64,000 nucleotides of DNA from Variovorax paradoxus (GCF_029919115.1 NZ_CP123990.1:2790001-2854000), one strand, 5' to 3'; positions 15,713-26,222 are shown, counted from the stretch's first letter. The notes: generated by a model not told the origin, from the letters alone. Translations and numbers: made by a program.

Positions 15713-16720
15713 TCAGTCTGCCCGCTTGCCGGAGCCGGCGTCGAACCAGTGCAGCTTGTCTTCGCGCGCGGCAATCTTCACCGTGTCGCCTGCAACCGGC
15801 GGATGGTCGCCTTCGTCGGTGCGCATGATGATCTGCTCGTCGCCAATGCGGCCGTACACCAGCCGCTCGGCGCCCAGCAGCTCGACCGACTCGACCTGCA
15901 CGGACCAGCCGCTTTCGTCGAGCTTCATGTGCTCGGGGCGGATGCCGAGAATCTGGCCCGGCCGCACGCCGGGCGCATGCTGCAGCAGGTTCATGGGCGG
16001 CGAGCCGATGAAGCTGGCCACGAAGGTGGTGGCGGGCCGGTTGTAGACCTCTTCGGGCGTTGCAAACTGGTCCATCACGCCGCCGTTCATCACGATGATG
16101 CGCTGCGCGAGCGTCATGGCCTCGACCTGGTCGTGCGTGACGAACAGCGAGGTAATGCCCAGCTCGCGGTGCAGCTTCTGGATTTCGAGGCGGGTCTGCG
16201 CGCGCAGCTTGGCGTCCAGGTTGGACAGCGGTTCGTCGAACAGAAACACCTGCGGCTGCCGCACGATGGCGCGGCCCATGGCCACGCGCTGGCGCTGGCC
16301 GCCCGAAAGCTCGCGCGGCTTGCGCTCGAGCAGGTGGCCCAGTTCAAGGATCTTGGCCGCCTTGTCGACGCGCGTCTTGATCTCGGGCTCGGGCACCTTG
16401 GCAATCTTCAGCCCGTAGGCCATGTTCTTGAACACGCTCATGTGCGGATAGAGCGCGTAGTTCTGGAACACCATGGCAATGTCGCGCTCGGAAGGTTCGA
16501 GCTGGTTCACCACGCGCCCGCCGATGGCGATGTCGCCGGCAGAAATATCTTCGAGGCCGGCCACCATGCGCAGCAGCGTGGACTTGCCGCAGCCCGAAGG
16601 CCCGACGATGACGACGAATTCGCCCTTGTTCACCTCGGCCGACACGCCGTGGATGACCTGGTTGGCCTTGGCACCCTTGCCGTAGCGCTTGATGACGTTG
16701 CGAAAGGAAATGGCTGACAT
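15713..16720 (-). CDS. ugpC: sn-Glycerol-3-phosphate ABC transporter ATP-binding protein UgpC
   Basis: ATPase subunit of 335 residues for the Ugp importer. It has Walker [10 protein letters not shown], signature [14 protein letters not shown], Walker [14 protein letters not shown] and the switch histidine in [11 protein letters not shown]. Like other sugar/polyol importer ATPases of the MalK type, it carries a C-terminal regulatory beta domain (about residues 240-335, with [11 protein letters not shown]). The chosen ATG begins [16 protein letters not shown]; an open frame continues 63 bases upstream but without ABC-like sequence. The ugpE stop is 43 bases upstream and ugpQ follows after three bases. 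Confidence 0.95.
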   Translation of the reverse strand: MSAISFRNVIKRYGKGAKANQVIHGVSAEVNKGEFVVIVGPSGCGKSTLLRMVAGLEDISAGDIAIGGRVVNQLEPSERDIAMVFQNYALYPHMSVFKNMAYGLKIAKVPEPEIKTRVDKAAKILELGHLLERKPRELSGGQRQRVAMGRAIVRQPQVFLFDEPLSNLDAKLRAQTRLEIQKLHRELGITSLFVTHDQVEAMTLAQRIIVMNGGVMDQFATPEEVYNRPATTFVASFIGSPPMNLLQHAPGVRPGQILGIRPEHMKLDESGWSVQVESVELLGAERLVYGRIGDEQIIMRTDEGDHPPVAGDTVKIAAREDKLHWFDAGSGKRAD

Positions 16721-16763
16721 GTTGTGTGTTTTGAATATCAGGTTGTGGCTGGCGCGCCAGGGC

Positions 16764-17612
16764 TCATTTTTCAGTGTCGACAAGGCCCTTGACGAACCAG
16801 CGCTGCATCAGTACCACGACGATGGCCGGCGGAATCATCGCCAGCATGGCGGTGGCCATGACAAGGTTCCAGTCGACCGCGGCGTCGCCCGAGGCGATCA
16901 TTCGCTTGATGCCGATGACCACGGGGTACATATCTTCGGTGGTGGTGGCCAGCAGTGGCCAGAGGTACTGGTTCCAGCCGTAGATGAACTGGATCACGAA
17001 GAGCGCGGCAATCGAGGTCTGCGACAGCGGCACCAGGATGTCCTTGAAGAAGCGCATCGGCCCCGCGCCGTCTATTCGCGCGGCTTCGACCAGTTCGTCG
17101 GGCACCGAGAGAAAGAACTGCCGGAACAGGAAGGTCGCCGTGGCCGAGGCAATCAGCGGGACGGTCAGGCCCGCGTAGGTGTTGAGCATGTTCAGATCTG
17201 CCAGCACCTTGTAGGTGGGCAGGATGCGCACCTCCACCGGCAGCATGAGCGTGACGAAGATCATCCAGAAGACGATCTTCTTGAACGGGAAGCGGAAATA
17301 CACGATGGCAAAGGCCGAGAGCAGCGAGATCGCGATCTTGCCGATGCTGATGACCAGCGCCGTGACCAGGCTGATCCACATCATGCGGCCCACCACCACG
17401 CGCGCGCCCTGCGTCTCGGTGCCAAGAAGGGCCGCGGTGTAGTTTTCGACCATGTGCGCGCCGGGCACAAGCGGCATGGGTACGCGCAGGATCTCGTCGC
17501 GCGTGTGGGTCGACGCAACGAAGGCCAGGTAGATGGGAAAGGCCACGATGGCGATGCCCAGGAGCAGCACCACGTGCGACAGGACGGTAAGGCCGGGCCG
17601 GCGTTCAATCAT
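16764..17612 (-). CDS. ugpE: sn-Glycerol-3-phosphate ABC transporter permease UgpE
   Basis: Inner-membrane permease of 282 residues with six predicted helices. The EAA loop that contacts the ATPase is visible as [20 protein letters not shown]. The first helix is [20 protein letters not shown]. It pairs with UgpA to form the transmembrane channel for glycerol-3-phosphate and its diesters. I start at the ATG giving MIERRPGL (17612); the longer frame adds nine residues overlapping the intergenic space. It lies 45 bases after ugpA in the ugp operon. Confidence 0.94.
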   Translation of the reverse strand: MIERRPGLTVLSHVVLLLGIAIVAFPIYLAFVASTHTRDEILRVPMPLVPGAHMVENYTAALLGTETQGARVVVGRMMWISLVTALVISIGKIAISLLSAFAIVYFRFPFKKIVFWMIFVTLMLPVEVRILPTYKVLADLNMLNTYAGLTVPLIASATATFLFRQFFLSVPDELVEAARIDGAGPMRFFKDILVPLSQTSIAALFVIQFIYGWNQYLWPLLATTTEDMYPVVIGIKRMIASGDAAVDWNLVMATAMLAMIPPAIVVVLMQRWFVKGLVDTEK

Positions 17613-17657
17613 GGCGAGTGCTCCGGATGAAGAAAGCAAAAGGGAAAGGATGCGCCA

Positions 17658-18539
17658 TCAGTACTGGACCTTCTTTTCGACATAGCGGAACTGGATGACC
17701 GTGAGCACGACGACGATCACCATCAGCACCACGGACTGCGCGGCCGAGCCGCCCAGGTCGAGCGCCCGGAAGCCGTCGTGCCAGACCTTGTAGACCAGGA
17801 TGGCGGTGTCGCGGCCGGGGCCGCCTTCGGTGGTGGCATGCACGATCGCGAAGGTGTCGAAGAATGCGTACACCACGTTGATCACCAGCAGGAAGAAGGT
17901 GGTGGGCGACAGCAGCGGAAACTGGATGGTCAAAAAGCGGCGCAGCGGACCGGCGCCGTCGATGGCCGCGGCCTCGATGAGCGCCTTGGGAATGGACTGC
18001 AGCCCGGCCAGGAAGAAAAGGAAGTTGTAGGAAATCTGCTTCCAGATGGCGGCCACGACAATGAGCGACAGCGCCTGGTTGGAATTGAGCAGGTGGTTCC
18101 AGTCCATGCCCATCTTGCGCAGGCCGTAGCTCACCACGCCGATGCTCGGCGAGAACATGAACACCCACAGCACGCCCGCGATGGCCGGTGCCACCGCGTA
18201 CGGAATGATCAGGAAGGTCTTGTAGAACAGCGAGCCGCGCAGGATGCGGTCGGCAAAGATTGCCAGCAGGAGCGACACGGCAATGCCGATGCCGGCCACC
18301 AGCACCGAGAACAGCGCCGTGACCTTGAACGACTCGATATAGGCCGGGTCGTCGAACAGGGTCTTGAAGTTCTCCAGGCCCACGAAGACGGTGGAGGTGC
18401 CGAAGGCGTCTTCGGTCTGCATCGACTGCCAGATCGCCTGGCTGGCGGGCCAGAAGAAGAACACCAGGATGACCGCCATCTGCGGCGCGATCAGCAGCCA
18501 TGGCAGCCATGCCGATCGGAATAGAACGCGTTTTTCCAT
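17658..18539 (-). CDS. ugpA: sn-Glycerol-3-phosphate ABC transporter permease UgpA
   Basis: Inner-membrane permease of 293 residues, partner of UgpE. The protein begins [19 protein letters not shown], which is a typical UgpA start, and has the EAA loop [20 protein letters not shown] before the last helices. The ATG has a close GAGGGG ribosome-binding site. It lies 95 bases after ugpB, separated from it by a GC-rich hairpin with a T-rich tail that may lower expression of the membrane and ATPase genes relative to the binding protein. Confidence 0.94.
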   Translation of the reverse strand: MEKRVLFRSAWLPWLLIAPQMAVILVFFFWPASQAIWQSMQTEDAFGTSTVFVGLENFKTLFDDPAYIESFKVTALFSVLVAGIGIAVSLLLAIFADRILRGSLFYKTFLIIPYAVAPAIAGVLWVFMFSPSIGVVSYGLRKMGMDWNHLLNSNQALSLIVVAAIWKQISYNFLFFLAGLQSIPKALIEAAAIDGAGPLRRFLTIQFPLLSPTTFFLLVINVVYAFFDTFAIVHATTEGGPGRDTAILVYKVWHDGFRALDLGGSAAQSVVLMVIVVVLTVIQFRYVEKKVQY

Positions 18540-18552
18540 AGCCCCTCGAATC

Positions 18553-18602
18553 CCTCAAAAAACGAAACGCCCGCCCACGGCTTTTGCAGTGGCGGGCGGG
18601 CG
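18553..18602 (-). terminator. Intercistronic hairpin between ugpB and ugpA
   Basis: On the minus strand a GC-rich stem (CGCCCGCC...GTGGGCGGGCG, about 11 pairs with a small bulge and a ten-base loop) is followed by TTTCGTTTTTT. The shape is that of a rho-independent terminator. Because it lies inside the ugp operon it probably acts as a partial terminator, giving more binding protein than channel, or it stabilises the ugpB transcript end. Confidence 0.6.
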
Positions 18603-18634
18603 AGTCTACTTCGGCGCCGGGCCGAACCTGGGCG

Positions 18635-19948
18635 TCAGCCCTTGTTTGCTTTCTCGAAGCGTTCGAGCTGCTCGTTACCGCGCTTGACGGCGGCATCGAG
18701 GGCTTCCTTGGCAGTGCGCTTGCCGTTCCAGATCTGCTCGGTTTCCTCGTCGATGATGGTCCGGATCTGCACGAAGCTGCCCAGGCGCACGCCGCGCGAC
18801 TTGTCGGTGGTCTTGCGGATCATCTGCGTCACGGCCACGTCGGTGCCGGGGTTCTCCTTGTAGAAGCCCGAGGCATCGGTCAGCTTGTAGGCCGCGGTGG
18901 TGATGGGCAGGTAGCCCGTGCGCTTGTGACTCTCGGACTGAACCTTGGTGTCGGACAGGAAGGTGAAGAAGTTGGCCACGCCCTTGTAGTGGTCGGCCGG
19001 CTTGCCGGACATGACCCAGAGGCTGGCGCCGCCGATGACGGTGTTTTGCGGCGCGCCCTTCACGTCGGGGTAGTAGGGCAGGGTGGAGATGCCGTACTTG
19101 AACTTGGCGTCCTTGGCCACGCGTGCGTACAGGCCCGAGGAGCCGGTCATCATTGCGCATTCGCCCGACGGGAACGCTGCGTCGGCCGTGTTGTTGCGGC
19201 CCTTGTAGACGAAGGTGCCGTCCTTGGACATCTTGGCCAGGTTCTCGAAGTGCTTCACCTGCAGCGGCGAGTTGAAGGCCAGGCGCGCCGAGGTGCCGCC
19301 AAAGCCGTTGTTCTGCGTTGCGTACAGCGTGTTGTGCCAGGCCGAGAAGCTCTCGAGCTGGGTCCAGCTCATCCAGCTGGTGGTAAACGGGCACTTGTGG
19401 CCGCTGGCCTTGAGCTTGTCGGCCGCGGCAATCACTTCGGGCCAGGTGGTGGGCGCCTTCTCGGGGTCGAGGCCGGCTGCCTTGAAGGCGTCCTTGTTGT
19501 AATAGAAGATGGTGGTGGAGCTGTTGAACGGGAAGCTCAGCATCTGGCCGTTGGGCGCGGTGTAGTAGCCCGACACGGCGGGCACGTACACGCTGGGGTC
19601 GAACTTGGCGCCGCCGGAGTTCATGACTTCGCCCACGGGCTTGATGGCGCCCTTGGAGGCCATCATGGTGGCGGTGCCAACCTCGAACACCTGCAGGATG
19701 TCCGGCGCATTGCCGGCACGGAAGGCCGCAATTGCGGCGGTCATCGATTCGTCGTATTGGCCCTTGTAGGTGGGCACGACCTTGAATTCCTTCTGGCTGG
19801 CGTTGTATTGCTTGGCGAGGTCGTTGACCCATTCGCCGAGCGGCCCGCTCATGGAATGCCACCACTGGATTTCGGTTTGGGCATGGGCCACATTGAACAG
19901 CGTGGTGGCGGCCAGCGCCGATGCCAGCGCGAGCGTCTTGAATCGCAT
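18635..19948 (-). CDS. ugpB: sn-Glycerol-3-phosphate-binding periplasmic protein UgpB
   Basis: Solute-binding protein of 437 residues that captures glycerol-3-phosphate and its diesters in the periplasm and delivers them to UgpA/UgpE. It starts with a classic signal peptide (MRFKTLALASALAATTLFNVAHA) and continues TEIQWWHSMSGPLGEWV, a UgpB hallmark. FPFNSSTTIFYYNKDAFK and GASLWVMSG are also conserved in the family. The ATG has a good CAGGAGT ribosome-binding site. It is the first gene of ugpB-A-E-C-Q; in other bacteria this operon belongs to the phosphate-starvation regulon, but I saw no complete Pho box upstream. Confidence 0.95.
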   Translation of the reverse strand: MRFKTLALASALAATTLFNVAHAQTEIQWWHSMSGPLGEWVNDLAKQYNASQKEFKVVPTYKGQYDESMTAAIAAFRAGNAPDILQVFEVGTATMMASKGAIKPVGEVMNSGGAKFDPSVYVPAVSGYYTAPNGQMLSFPFNSSTTIFYYNKDAFKAAGLDPEKAPTTWPEVIAAADKLKASGHKCPFTTSWMSWTQLESFSAWHNTLYATQNNGFGGTSARLAFNSPLQVKHFENLAKMSKDGTFVYKGRNNTADAAFPSGECAMMTGSSGLYARVAKDAKFKYGISTLPYYPDVKGAPQNTVIGGASLWVMSGKPADHYKGVANFFTFLSDTKVQSESHKRTGYLPITTAAYKLTDASGFYKENPGTDVAVTQMIRKTTDKSRGVRLGSFVQIRTIIDEETEQIWNGKRTAKEALDAAVKRGNEQLERFEKANKG

Positions 19949-19984
19949 GAAGACTCCTGATGGGAAATGAAAGCGCGGATGCTA

Positions 19985-20005
19985 GGCCATATGGATGACA
20001 TGGCC
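19985..20005. promoter_or_regulatory. Inverted repeat in the ugpB-serA divergent region
   Basis: GGCCAT and ATGGCC are separated by nine bases, 37-57 bases upstream of the ugpB start. It could be an operator for ugp. A second palindrome, ATGCTAGCAT, lies at 20106-20115 nearer serA. The rest of this 225-bp divergent gap holds no gene that I can see, only the T-run CCCTTTTTT at 20121-20130. Confidence 0.3.
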
Positions 20006-20173
20006 GCGTCACATTGGCGCACGGACTGTTGTCATTTTCCAATCGGGAAAACCCCTTTGGCGCAAGGCTTCCCGCAGGGTGCGGCCCCTCGTGTTGCGCC
20101 GCAGCATGCTAGCATCGACTTCCCTTTTTTCGGCCTAGCCTGTTGCCGTGGCCGGGGCTTCCGCGAGTACGTC

Positions 20174-21406
20174 ATGAGCAGCAAAACCTCCCTCGAAAAA
20201 AGCAGGATCAAGTTCCTTTTGCTCGAAGGCATCCACCCCTCCGCCGTGGAGGTCCTGCATGCCGCCGGCTACACCAATGTCGAGTCGCTGCCGGGCGCGC
20301 TCCCCGATGCGGAGCTCAAGGCCAAGATTGCCGACGTTCACTTCCTGGGCATCCGTTCGCGCACGCAACTGACGGCCGAGGTTTTTGCGGCCGCCCACAA
20401 GCTGGTGGCGGCCGGGTGCTTCTGCATTGGCACCAACCAGGTCGACCTGGAGGCCGCGCGCGAACACGGCGTGGCGGTGTTCAACGCGCCTTATTCCAAT
20501 ACGCGCTCGGTGGCCGAGCTGGTCCTGGCCGAAGCCATTCTTCTCTTGCGCGGCGTGCCTGAAAAGAGCGCAGTGGCGCACCGCGGCGGCTGGCTCAAGT
20601 CGGCGGAAAACGCCTTCGAGATTCGCGGCAAGACGTTGGGCATCGTGGGCTACGGCTCCATTGGCGCCCAGTTGTCGGTGCTGGCCGAGGCTCTGGGCAT
20701 GCACGTGGCTTTTTTCGACGTGGTCACCAAGCTGCCATTGGGCAACGCACGCCAGGTGCGCGAGCTGCACCAGTTGCTGGCCCAGAGCGACATCGTCACC
20801 TTGCATGTGCCCGAGACGCAGGCCACCCAGTGGATGATTGGCGCCGCAGAAATTGCCGCCATGAAGCCGGGCTCCATCCTGATCAACGCCTCGCGCGGAA
20901 CGGTGGTGCAGATCGAGCCGCTGGCCGAGGCCCTGAAGCAGAAAAAGCTGCTGGGCGCCGCGATCGACGTCTTCCCGGTCGAGCCGCGCACCAACAAGGA
21001 CGAGTTCCAGTCGCCTTTGCGGGGCCTGGACAACGTGATTTTGACCCCCCACATCGGCGGCTCGACCATGGAGGCCCAGGCCAACATCGGCCTCGAAGTG
21101 GCTGAAAAGCTGGTCAAGTACAGCGACAACGGCACCTCGACCTCGTCGGTCAACTTTCCCGAGGTGGCGCTGCCGGCGCACCCCGGCAAGCACCGGTTGC
21201 TGCACATCCACCGCAACGTGCCCGGCGTGCTGTCGGAAATCAACAAGATCTTCTCGGACAACAACATCAACATCTCCTCGCAGTTCCTGCAGACCAACGA
21301 GAAGATCGGCTATGTGGTGATGGACATCGACGCGGCCTACTCCGACCTGGCGCTGGAAAAGCTGGCCAAGGTGAACGGAACGATCCGCAGCCGCGTGCTG
21401 TTCTAA
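20174..21406 (+). CDS. serA: D-3-phosphoglycerate dehydrogenase
   Basis: First enzyme of serine synthesis, oxidising 3-phosphoglycerate with NAD; 410 residues, the E. coli-like length. The N-terminal substrate-binding part contains FLGIRSRTQLTAEVF, then the nucleotide fold with IVGYGSIGAQL, catalytic arginine region LINASRGTVVQIEPL, and the catalytic histidine in LTPHIGGSTMEAQ. The C-terminal ACT domain (about 340-410: LLHIHRNVPGVLSEINKI) is the usual serine-feedback site. The ATG at 20174 gives MSSKTSLEKSRIKFLLLEG; the frame is open further upstream but that stretch has no dehydrogenase-like sequence. It is transcribed away from ugpB and is followed by the large FAD oxidoreductase after 87 bases. 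Confidence 0.96.
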   Translation: MSSKTSLEKSRIKFLLLEGIHPSAVEVLHAAGYTNVESLPGALPDAELKAKIADVHFLGIRSRTQLTAEVFAAAHKLVAAGCFCIGTNQVDLEAAREHGVAVFNAPYSNTRSVAELVLAEAILLLRGVPEKSAVAHRGGWLKSAENAFEIRGKTLGIVGYGSIGAQLSVLAEALGMHVAFFDVVTKLPLGNARQVRELHQLLAQSDIVTLHVPETQATQWMIGAAEIAAMKPGSILINASRGTVVQIEPLAEALKQKKLLGAAIDVFPVEPRTNKDEFQSPLRGLDNVILTPHIGGSTMEAQANIGLEVAEKLVKYSDNGTSTSSVNFPEVALPAHPGKHRLLHIHRNVPGVLSEINKIFSDNNINISSQFLQTNEKIGYVVMDIDAAYSDLALEKLAKVNGTIRSRVLF

Positions 21407-21493
21407 GGCCCCTCCGGGCAAACCCGCGGGCGGTGGCCTAAAATCCCCACCCCCGGCTATGGGCGCGCAGCGCCCGGCCGAGGTGCCACCCCG

Positions 21494-24400
21494 ATGAATG
21501 CTCCGACCGCGTTGACCACGCTGTTGTCGCAGGCCGCAGAGCCTGTACGACTGCGCGAGATCCCCTATAACTACACCAGCTTTTCCGATCGAGAGATCGT
21601 GATCCGCCTGTTGGGCGAGCGCGGCTGGGAACTGCTCCAGACCCTGCGCGCCGAGCGCCGCACCGGCCGGTCGGCGCGCATGCTGTACGAAGTGCTCGGC
21701 GACATCTGGGTGGTGCAGCGCAACCCCTACCTCGTCGACGACCTGCTCGACAACCCGCGCCGCCGCGGCCAACTGGTCGATGCGCTCAGGCACCGCCTTG
21801 CCGAAGTCCAGAAGCGCCGCACCCCCGATAGCGATCTGCCGCGCGACCAACTCGTGGGTGAACTGACCGCACTTGTCGGCCAGGCCGTTGCGGCCTTCGA
21901 CACCGCTTTTCGCGACGTGGCGGCCTTGCGCCGCAAGGCCACGCGCGTGCTGGGCCGCCTCACGGCCAAGGACAACATCAAGTTCGACGGCCTCTCGCGC
22001 GTGTCGCACGTGACCGACGCCACCGACTGGCGTGTGGAATATCCGTTTGTGGTGCTGTGCCCCGACACCGAGGCCGAGATGGCGCTGCTGGTCAAGGGCT
22101 GCATCGAGCTGGGCCTCACCATCATCCCGCGCGGCGGCGGCACGGGCTACACCGGCGGCGCCATTCCGCTCACGTGGAAGAGCGTGGTCATCAACACCGA
22201 AAAACTCGAGGCCATGACCGAGGTCGAGATGGTGTCGCTCCCGGGCCTGGAAGCGCCCGTGGCCACCGTCTGGACCGAAGCGGGCGTGGTCACCCAGCGC
22301 GTGGCCGACGCGGCCGAGCGCGCGGGCTATGTGTTCGCGGTCGATCCCACCTCTGCCGAAGCCTCGTGCGTCGGCGGCAACGTGGCGATGAACGCGGGCG
22401 GCAAGAAGGCCGTGCTCTGGGGCACGGCGCTCGACAACCTGGCCTCGTGGCGCATGGTCACACCGCAGGCCGAATGGCTCGAAGTCACGCGCATCGGCCA
22501 CAACCTGGGCAAGATCCACGACGCCGAGAGCGCCGTGTTCGAGCTGCAGTATTACGCCGCCGACGGCAAGACCAGGCTGCGCACCGAGCGGCTGGACATT
22601 CCCGGCCGCACCTTCCGCAAGGAAGGCCTCGGCAAGGACGTGACCGACAAGTTTCTTTCGGGCCTGCCAGGCATCCAGAAAGAGGGCTGCGACGGCCTCA
22701 TTACCAGCTGCCGCTGGGTGGTGCACCGCATGCCGGCGCACACGCGTACCGTGTGCCTCGAATTCTTCGGCAACGCGAAAGATGCCGTGCCGAGCATCGT
22801 CGAGATCAAGGACTTCATGTTCGCCGAGCAGAAGCGCTCGGGCGTGCTGCTGGCCGGCCTCGAACACCTGGACGACCGCTACCTGAAGGCCGTGGGCTAC
22901 GCCACCAAGTCGAAGAAACACGGCGGCCTGCCGAAGATGGTGCTGTTCGGCGACATTGCGGGCGACGACGCCGATGCGGTGGCGCGCGTCACCTCCGAAG
23001 TGGTGCGCATCGCCAACTCGCGCAGCGGCGAAGGCTTCATTGCCATCAGCCCCGAGGCGCGCAAGAAGTTCTGGCTCGACCGCAAGCGCACCGCGGCCAT
23101 CAGCAAGCACACCAACGCCTTCAAGATCAACGAAGACGTGGTCATTCCGCTGCCGCGCATGGCCGAGTACAGCGACGGTATCGAGCGCATCAACATCGAG
23201 CTCTCGCTGCAGAACAAGCTCGCGCTCACCGACGCGCTCGAAGCCTTCTTGCTGCGCGGCAACCTGCCGCTCGGCAAGACCGACGACGCGCACGAGATTC
23301 CGGCGGCCGAGCTGCTGGAAGACCGCGTGGCGCAGGCCGTGGCGCTGGTGCAGGGCGTGCGTGCCCTCTGGGCCGAATGGCTGCGCGATGTCGACACGCT
23401 GTTTTCGCAGCTGCAAGACCATACGCTGCGCGCCAGCTGGAAGACCCAGCTGCGCCAGCCGCTGCAGGAGATTTTCAGCGGCGCCGAATTCGCGCCCATC
23501 CTGGCCGAGTGCACGGCCATTCACAAGCAGGTGCTCAAGGGCCGCGTGTGGGTTGCGCTGCACATGCACGCGGGTGACGGCAATGTGCACACCAACATTC
23601 CCGTCAATAGCGACAACTACGACATGCTGCAGACCGCGCATGCGGCGGTGGTGCGCATCATGGCGCTGGCGCGCAGCCTTGACGGCGTGATTTCGGGCGA
23701 GCACGGCATCGGCATTACCAAGCTCGAATTCCTGAGCGACGAAGAGCTGAAGCCCTTCATGGACTACAAGCAGCGCGTTGACCCCGAAGGCCGCTTCAAC
23801 AAGGGCAAGCTGCTGCGCGCGCCTGCCGGCGAAAGCATCGAGCTGCATGCCGACCTGACCAACGCCTACACGCCGAGCTTCGGCCTCATGGGGCATGAGT
23901 CGCTGATCATGCAGCAGAGCGATATCGGCGCCATTGCCGACAGCGTGAAAGACTGCCTGCGCTGCGGCAAGTGCAAGCCGGTGTGCGCCACCCACGTGCC
24001 GCGCGCCAATCTGCTGTACAGCCCGCGCAACAAGATCCTGGCGACCTCGCTGCTGGTGGAGGCCTTCCTCTACGAGGAGCAGACCCGGCGCGGAATCAGC
24101 ATCAAGCACTGGGAAGAGTTCGAGGACGTGGCCGACCACTGCACCGTGTGCCACAAGTGCCTCACGCCGTGCCCGGTCAAGATCGACTTTGGCGACGTGT
24201 CGATGAACATGCGCAACCTGCTGCGCAAGATGGGACAGAAGAGCTTCCGCCCCGGCAATGCGGCCGCAATGTTCTTCCTCAACGCCACCAATCCGCAGAC
24301 CATCAAGGCGGTGCGCGCGGGCATGGTGGGCATCGGCTTCAAGGCGCAGCGGCTGGCCAACGACCTGCTGCGCGGGCTTGCCCGCAAGCAGACCGCCGCA

Positions 24401-25372
24401 CCGCCGGCCACGCTGGGCCCGGCGCCGGTGAAAGAGCAGGTGATCCACTTCATCAACAAGAAGATGCCGGGCAACTTGCCGAAGAAGACGGCGCGCGCGC
24501 TGCTCGACATCGAGGATGCCGACTACGTGCCGATCATCCGCAACCCGAAGGCGACCACGTCGGAAACCGAGGCGGTCTTCTACTTTCCGGGCTGCGGTTC
24601 GGAGCGGCTCTTCTCGCAGGTGGGCCTGGCCACGCAGGCCATGCTCTGGCATGCGGGCGTGCAGACCGTGCTGCCGCCGGGCTATTTGTGCTGCGGCTAT
24701 CCGCAGCGCGGCAGCGGCCAGTTCGACAAGGCCGAGAAGATGATCACGGACAACCGCGTGCTCTTCCACCGGGTGGCCAACACGCTCAACTACCTGGACA
24801 TCAAGACGGTGGTGGTGAGCTGCGGCACCTGCTACGACCAGCTGCAGGGCTATCAGTTCGACAAGATCTTTCCGGGCTGCCGGATCATCGATATCCACGA
24901 GTACCTGCTCGAGAAGGGCATCACACTGGCCGATGCGAACGGCGGTGGCTACCTGTACCACGACCCCTGCCACAGCCCCATGAAGCTGCAGGACCCGATG
25001 AAGACGGTGAAGGCGCTGGTCGGCGACAACGTGCTCAAGAACGATCGCTGCTGCGGCGAGTCGGGCACGCTGGGCGTGTCGCGGCCCGACATTTCCACGC
25101 AGATCCGCTTCCGCAAGGAAGAAGAGCTCAAGAAGGGAGAAGCCGCCTTGCGTGCGAACGGCCAGGTCGGCGAAAAAGACAACGTCAAGATCCTGACCAG
25201 CTGCCCGAGCTGCCTGCAAGGCCTCTCGCGCTACGGCAACGACCTGAACAATGGCTTGCTCGAAGCCGACTACATCGTGGTCGAAATGGCCAACAAGATT
25301 CTCGGCAAGGACTGGATGCCCGAATACGTGGCCGCCGCCAACCATGGCGGGATCGAGCGGGTGCTCGTATGA
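21494..25372 (+). CDS. Giant FAD-linked oxidase / Fe-S / CCG-domain oxidoreductase (DUF3683 type)
   Basis: A 1292-residue fused oxidoreductase. Order: N-terminal DUF3683-like region (1-170), FAD-binding domain with [12 protein letters not shown] (about 212-223), FAD-oxidase C-terminal domain ending near 775 ([14 protein letters not shown] and [12 protein letters not shown] are typical of GlcD/D-lactate dehydrogenases), two 4Fe-4S motifs [11 protein letters not shown] (about 821) and [12 protein letters not shown] (about 882), then two CCG domains with CCGYPQRG (about 1066) and CCGESGTLG (about 1186). In other bacteria these parts are separate subunits (GlcD/GlcF or LldEFG style). The substrate is probably a 2-hydroxy acid, with electrons passed to the quinone pool, but it cannot be named from sequence. 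It is probably peripheral to the inner membrane, as no helix is evident. The HIT gene overlaps its stop by four bases. Confidence 0.9.
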   Translation: MNAPTALTTLLSQAAEPVRLREIPYNYTSFSDREIVIRLLGERGWELLQTLRAERRTGRSARMLYEVLGDIWVVQRNPYLVDDLLDNPRRRGQLVDALRHRLAEVQKRRTPDSDLPRDQLVGELTALVGQAVAAFDTAFRDVAALRRKATRVLGRLTAKDNIKFDGLSRVSHVTDATDWRVEYPFVVLCPDTEAEMALLVKGCIELGLTIIPRGGGTGYTGGAIPLTWKSVVINTEKLEAMTEVEMVSLPGLEAPVATVWTEAGVVTQRVADAAERAGYVFAVDPTSAEASCVGGNVAMNAGGKKAVLWGTALDNLASWRMVTPQAEWLEVTRIGHNLGKIHDAESAVFELQYYAADGKTRLRTERLDIPGRTFRKEGLGKDVTDKFLSGLPGIQKEGCDGLITSCRWVVHRMPAHTRTVCLEFFGNAKDAVPSIVEIKDFMFAEQKRSGVLLAGLEHLDDRYLKAVGYATKSKKHGGLPKMVLFGDIAGDDADAVARVTSEVVRIANSRSGEGFIAISPEARKKFWLDRKRTAAISKHTNAFKINEDVVIPLPRMAEYSDGIERINIELSLQNKLALTDALEAFLLRGNLPLGKTDDAHEIPAAELLEDRVAQAVALVQGVRALWAEWLRDVDTLFSQLQDHTLRASWKTQLRQPLQEIFSGAEFAPILAECTAIHKQVLKGRVWVALHMHAGDGNVHTNIPVNSDNYDMLQTAHAAVVRIMALARSLDGVISGEHGIGITKLEFLSDEELKPFMDYKQRVDPEGRFNKGKLLRAPAGESIELHADLTNAYTPSFGLMGHESLIMQQSDIGAIADSVKDCLRCGKCKPVCATHVPRANLLYSPRNKILATSLLVEAFLYEEQTRRGISIKHWEEFEDVADHCTVCHKCLTPCPVKIDFGDVSMNMRNLLRKMGQKSFRPGNAAAMFFLNATNPQTIKAVRAGMVGIGFKAQRLANDLLRGLARKQTAAPPATLGPAPVKEQVIHFINKKMPGNLPKKTARALLDIEDADYVPIIRNPKATTSETEAVFYFPGCGSERLFSQVGLATQAMLWHAGVQTVLPPGYLCCGYPQRGSGQFDKAEKMITDNRVLFHRVANTLNYLDIKTVVVSCGTCYDQLQGYQFDKIFPGCRIIDIHEYLLEKGITLADANGGGYLYHDPCHSPMKLQDPMKTVKALVGDNVLKNDRCCGESGTLGVSRPDISTQIRFRKEEELKKGEAALRANGQVGEKDNVKILTSCPSCLQGLSRYGNDLNNGLLEADYIVVEMANKILGKDWMPEYVAAANHGGIERVLV

Positions 25373-25809
25373 CCAGGCAGCAGGGTTGTCCGTTCTGCGA
25401 AGGCCCCGGCGGCCGCGTCGTGTTCGAAGGCGCGAAGCTTCGCGTCATCCATGCCGAAGAGGCCGGCTTCCCGGCCTTCTACCGCGTGATCTGGCGCGAG
25501 CATGCGGCGGAGTTTTCCGACCTCGATGCCGCCGACCGCGTGCTGTGCATGGAGGCCGTCGTGGTGGTCGAGCAGTGCCTGCGCGAGCATCTGGCGCCTA
25601 CCAAGATCAACCTTGCGGCGCTCGGCAACATGGTGCCGCATCTGCATTGGCATGTGATTGCGCGGTTTGCGGGCGACACGCATTTTCCCGGCTCCGTCTG
25701 GGCGCCGGTGCAGCGCGAGGCGAATGCGGCACAAGAGGCCGCCGTGGCCGCGCGCCTGCCTGCGCTCGAGAGTGCGATGATCGCCCGACTGGGCACAAGG
25801 AGCTTTTGA
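25369..25809 (+). CDS. HIT-family hydrolase
   Basis: A 146-residue histidine-triad protein. The nucleotide-binding motif [11 protein letters not shown] is intact, and the N-terminus carries CPFCEG, a likely zinc-binding pair. HIT proteins hydrolyse or transfer nucleoside monophosphates, for example from adenosine phosphoramidates or dinucleoside polyphosphates; the true substrate here is unknown. The ATG overlaps the previous stop by four bases and the following DUF971 gene shares one base with its stop (TGATGG), so the three genes are translated as a unit. Confidence 0.9.
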   Translation: MTRQQGCPFCEGPGGRVVFEGAKLRVIHAEEAGFPAFYRVIWREHAAEFSDLDAADRVLCMEAVVVVEQCLREHLAPTKINLAALGNMVPHLHWHVIARFAGDTHFPGSVWAPVQREANAAQEAAVAARLPALESAMIARLGTRSF

Positions 25810-26222
25810 TGGCAGGTTTGCAAGCCGGCGCACCGACGCCGCAATCGATCACCGTGCACGGCCAGTCGCGCATGCTCGAGGTCGGTTTTTCCGACGGCGC
25901 CACGTTTCGCATTCCGTTCGAGCTGATGCGCATCTATTCGCCATCCGCCGAAGTGCAGGGCCACGGCCCAGGCCAGGAAGTGCTGCAGACCGGCAAGCGC
26001 GAGGTCGAGCTGGTCGACCTGAAGCCGGTGGGCAACTACGCCGTGCAGCCGGTCTTCAGCGACGGGCACGACACGGGCATCTTCTCGTGGAACCTGCTGT
26101 ATGAACTCGGCGCCAAGCAGGCCGAGCTCTGGGCCGAATACGAACGCCGGCTTGCTGCCGCGGGTGTCGACCGCGATGCGCCGATGCTCGACAAGGGCGG
26201 CTCCGCCTGCGGCAGCCACTGA
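25809..26222 (+). CDS. DUF971 protein
   Basis: A 137-residue protein of the DUF971 (gamma-butyrobetaine-hydroxylase-like N-terminal) family. Family traits visible are ITVHGQSRMLEVGFSDG, FRIPFELMRIYSPSAEVQG, and the closing GIFSWNLLYELG. Proteins of this family often sit next to Fe-S or ubiquinone genes and have been linked to Fe-S handling, but the role is not proven. A SPSAEVQGHGPGQ segment follows the strand-rich start, and a cysteine lies near the C-terminus (GGSACGSH). It sits directly after the HIT gene and 154 bases before ubiE, a neighbourhood shared by many betaproteobacteria. Confidence 0.88.
   Translation: MAGLQAGAPTPQSITVHGQSRMLEVGFSDGATFRIPFELMRIYSPSAEVQGHGPGQEVLQTGKREVELVDLKPVGNYAVQPVFSDGHDTGIFSWNLLYELGAKQAELWAEYERRLAAAGVDRDAPMLDKGGSACGSH

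Noticed and set aside
13751..16717. A 988-codon plus-strand open frame over the MscS, ugpQ and ugpC genes
   Set aside because: Antisense shadow; the minus-strand genes have complete family motifs.
20026..20040. TGTTGTCATTTTCC upstream of ugpB as a Pho box
   Set aside because: Only one partial half-site is seen; the second direct repeat at 11-base spacing is missing.
20135..25345. A 1736-codon open frame on the minus strand, antisense to serA and the FAD oxidoreductase
   Set aside because: It lies fully over well-recognised genes. Its translation is low-complexity in His, Arg, Ala, Gly and Val and shows no domain. High GC at third codon positions removes stops from this antisense frame, so it is a shadow.
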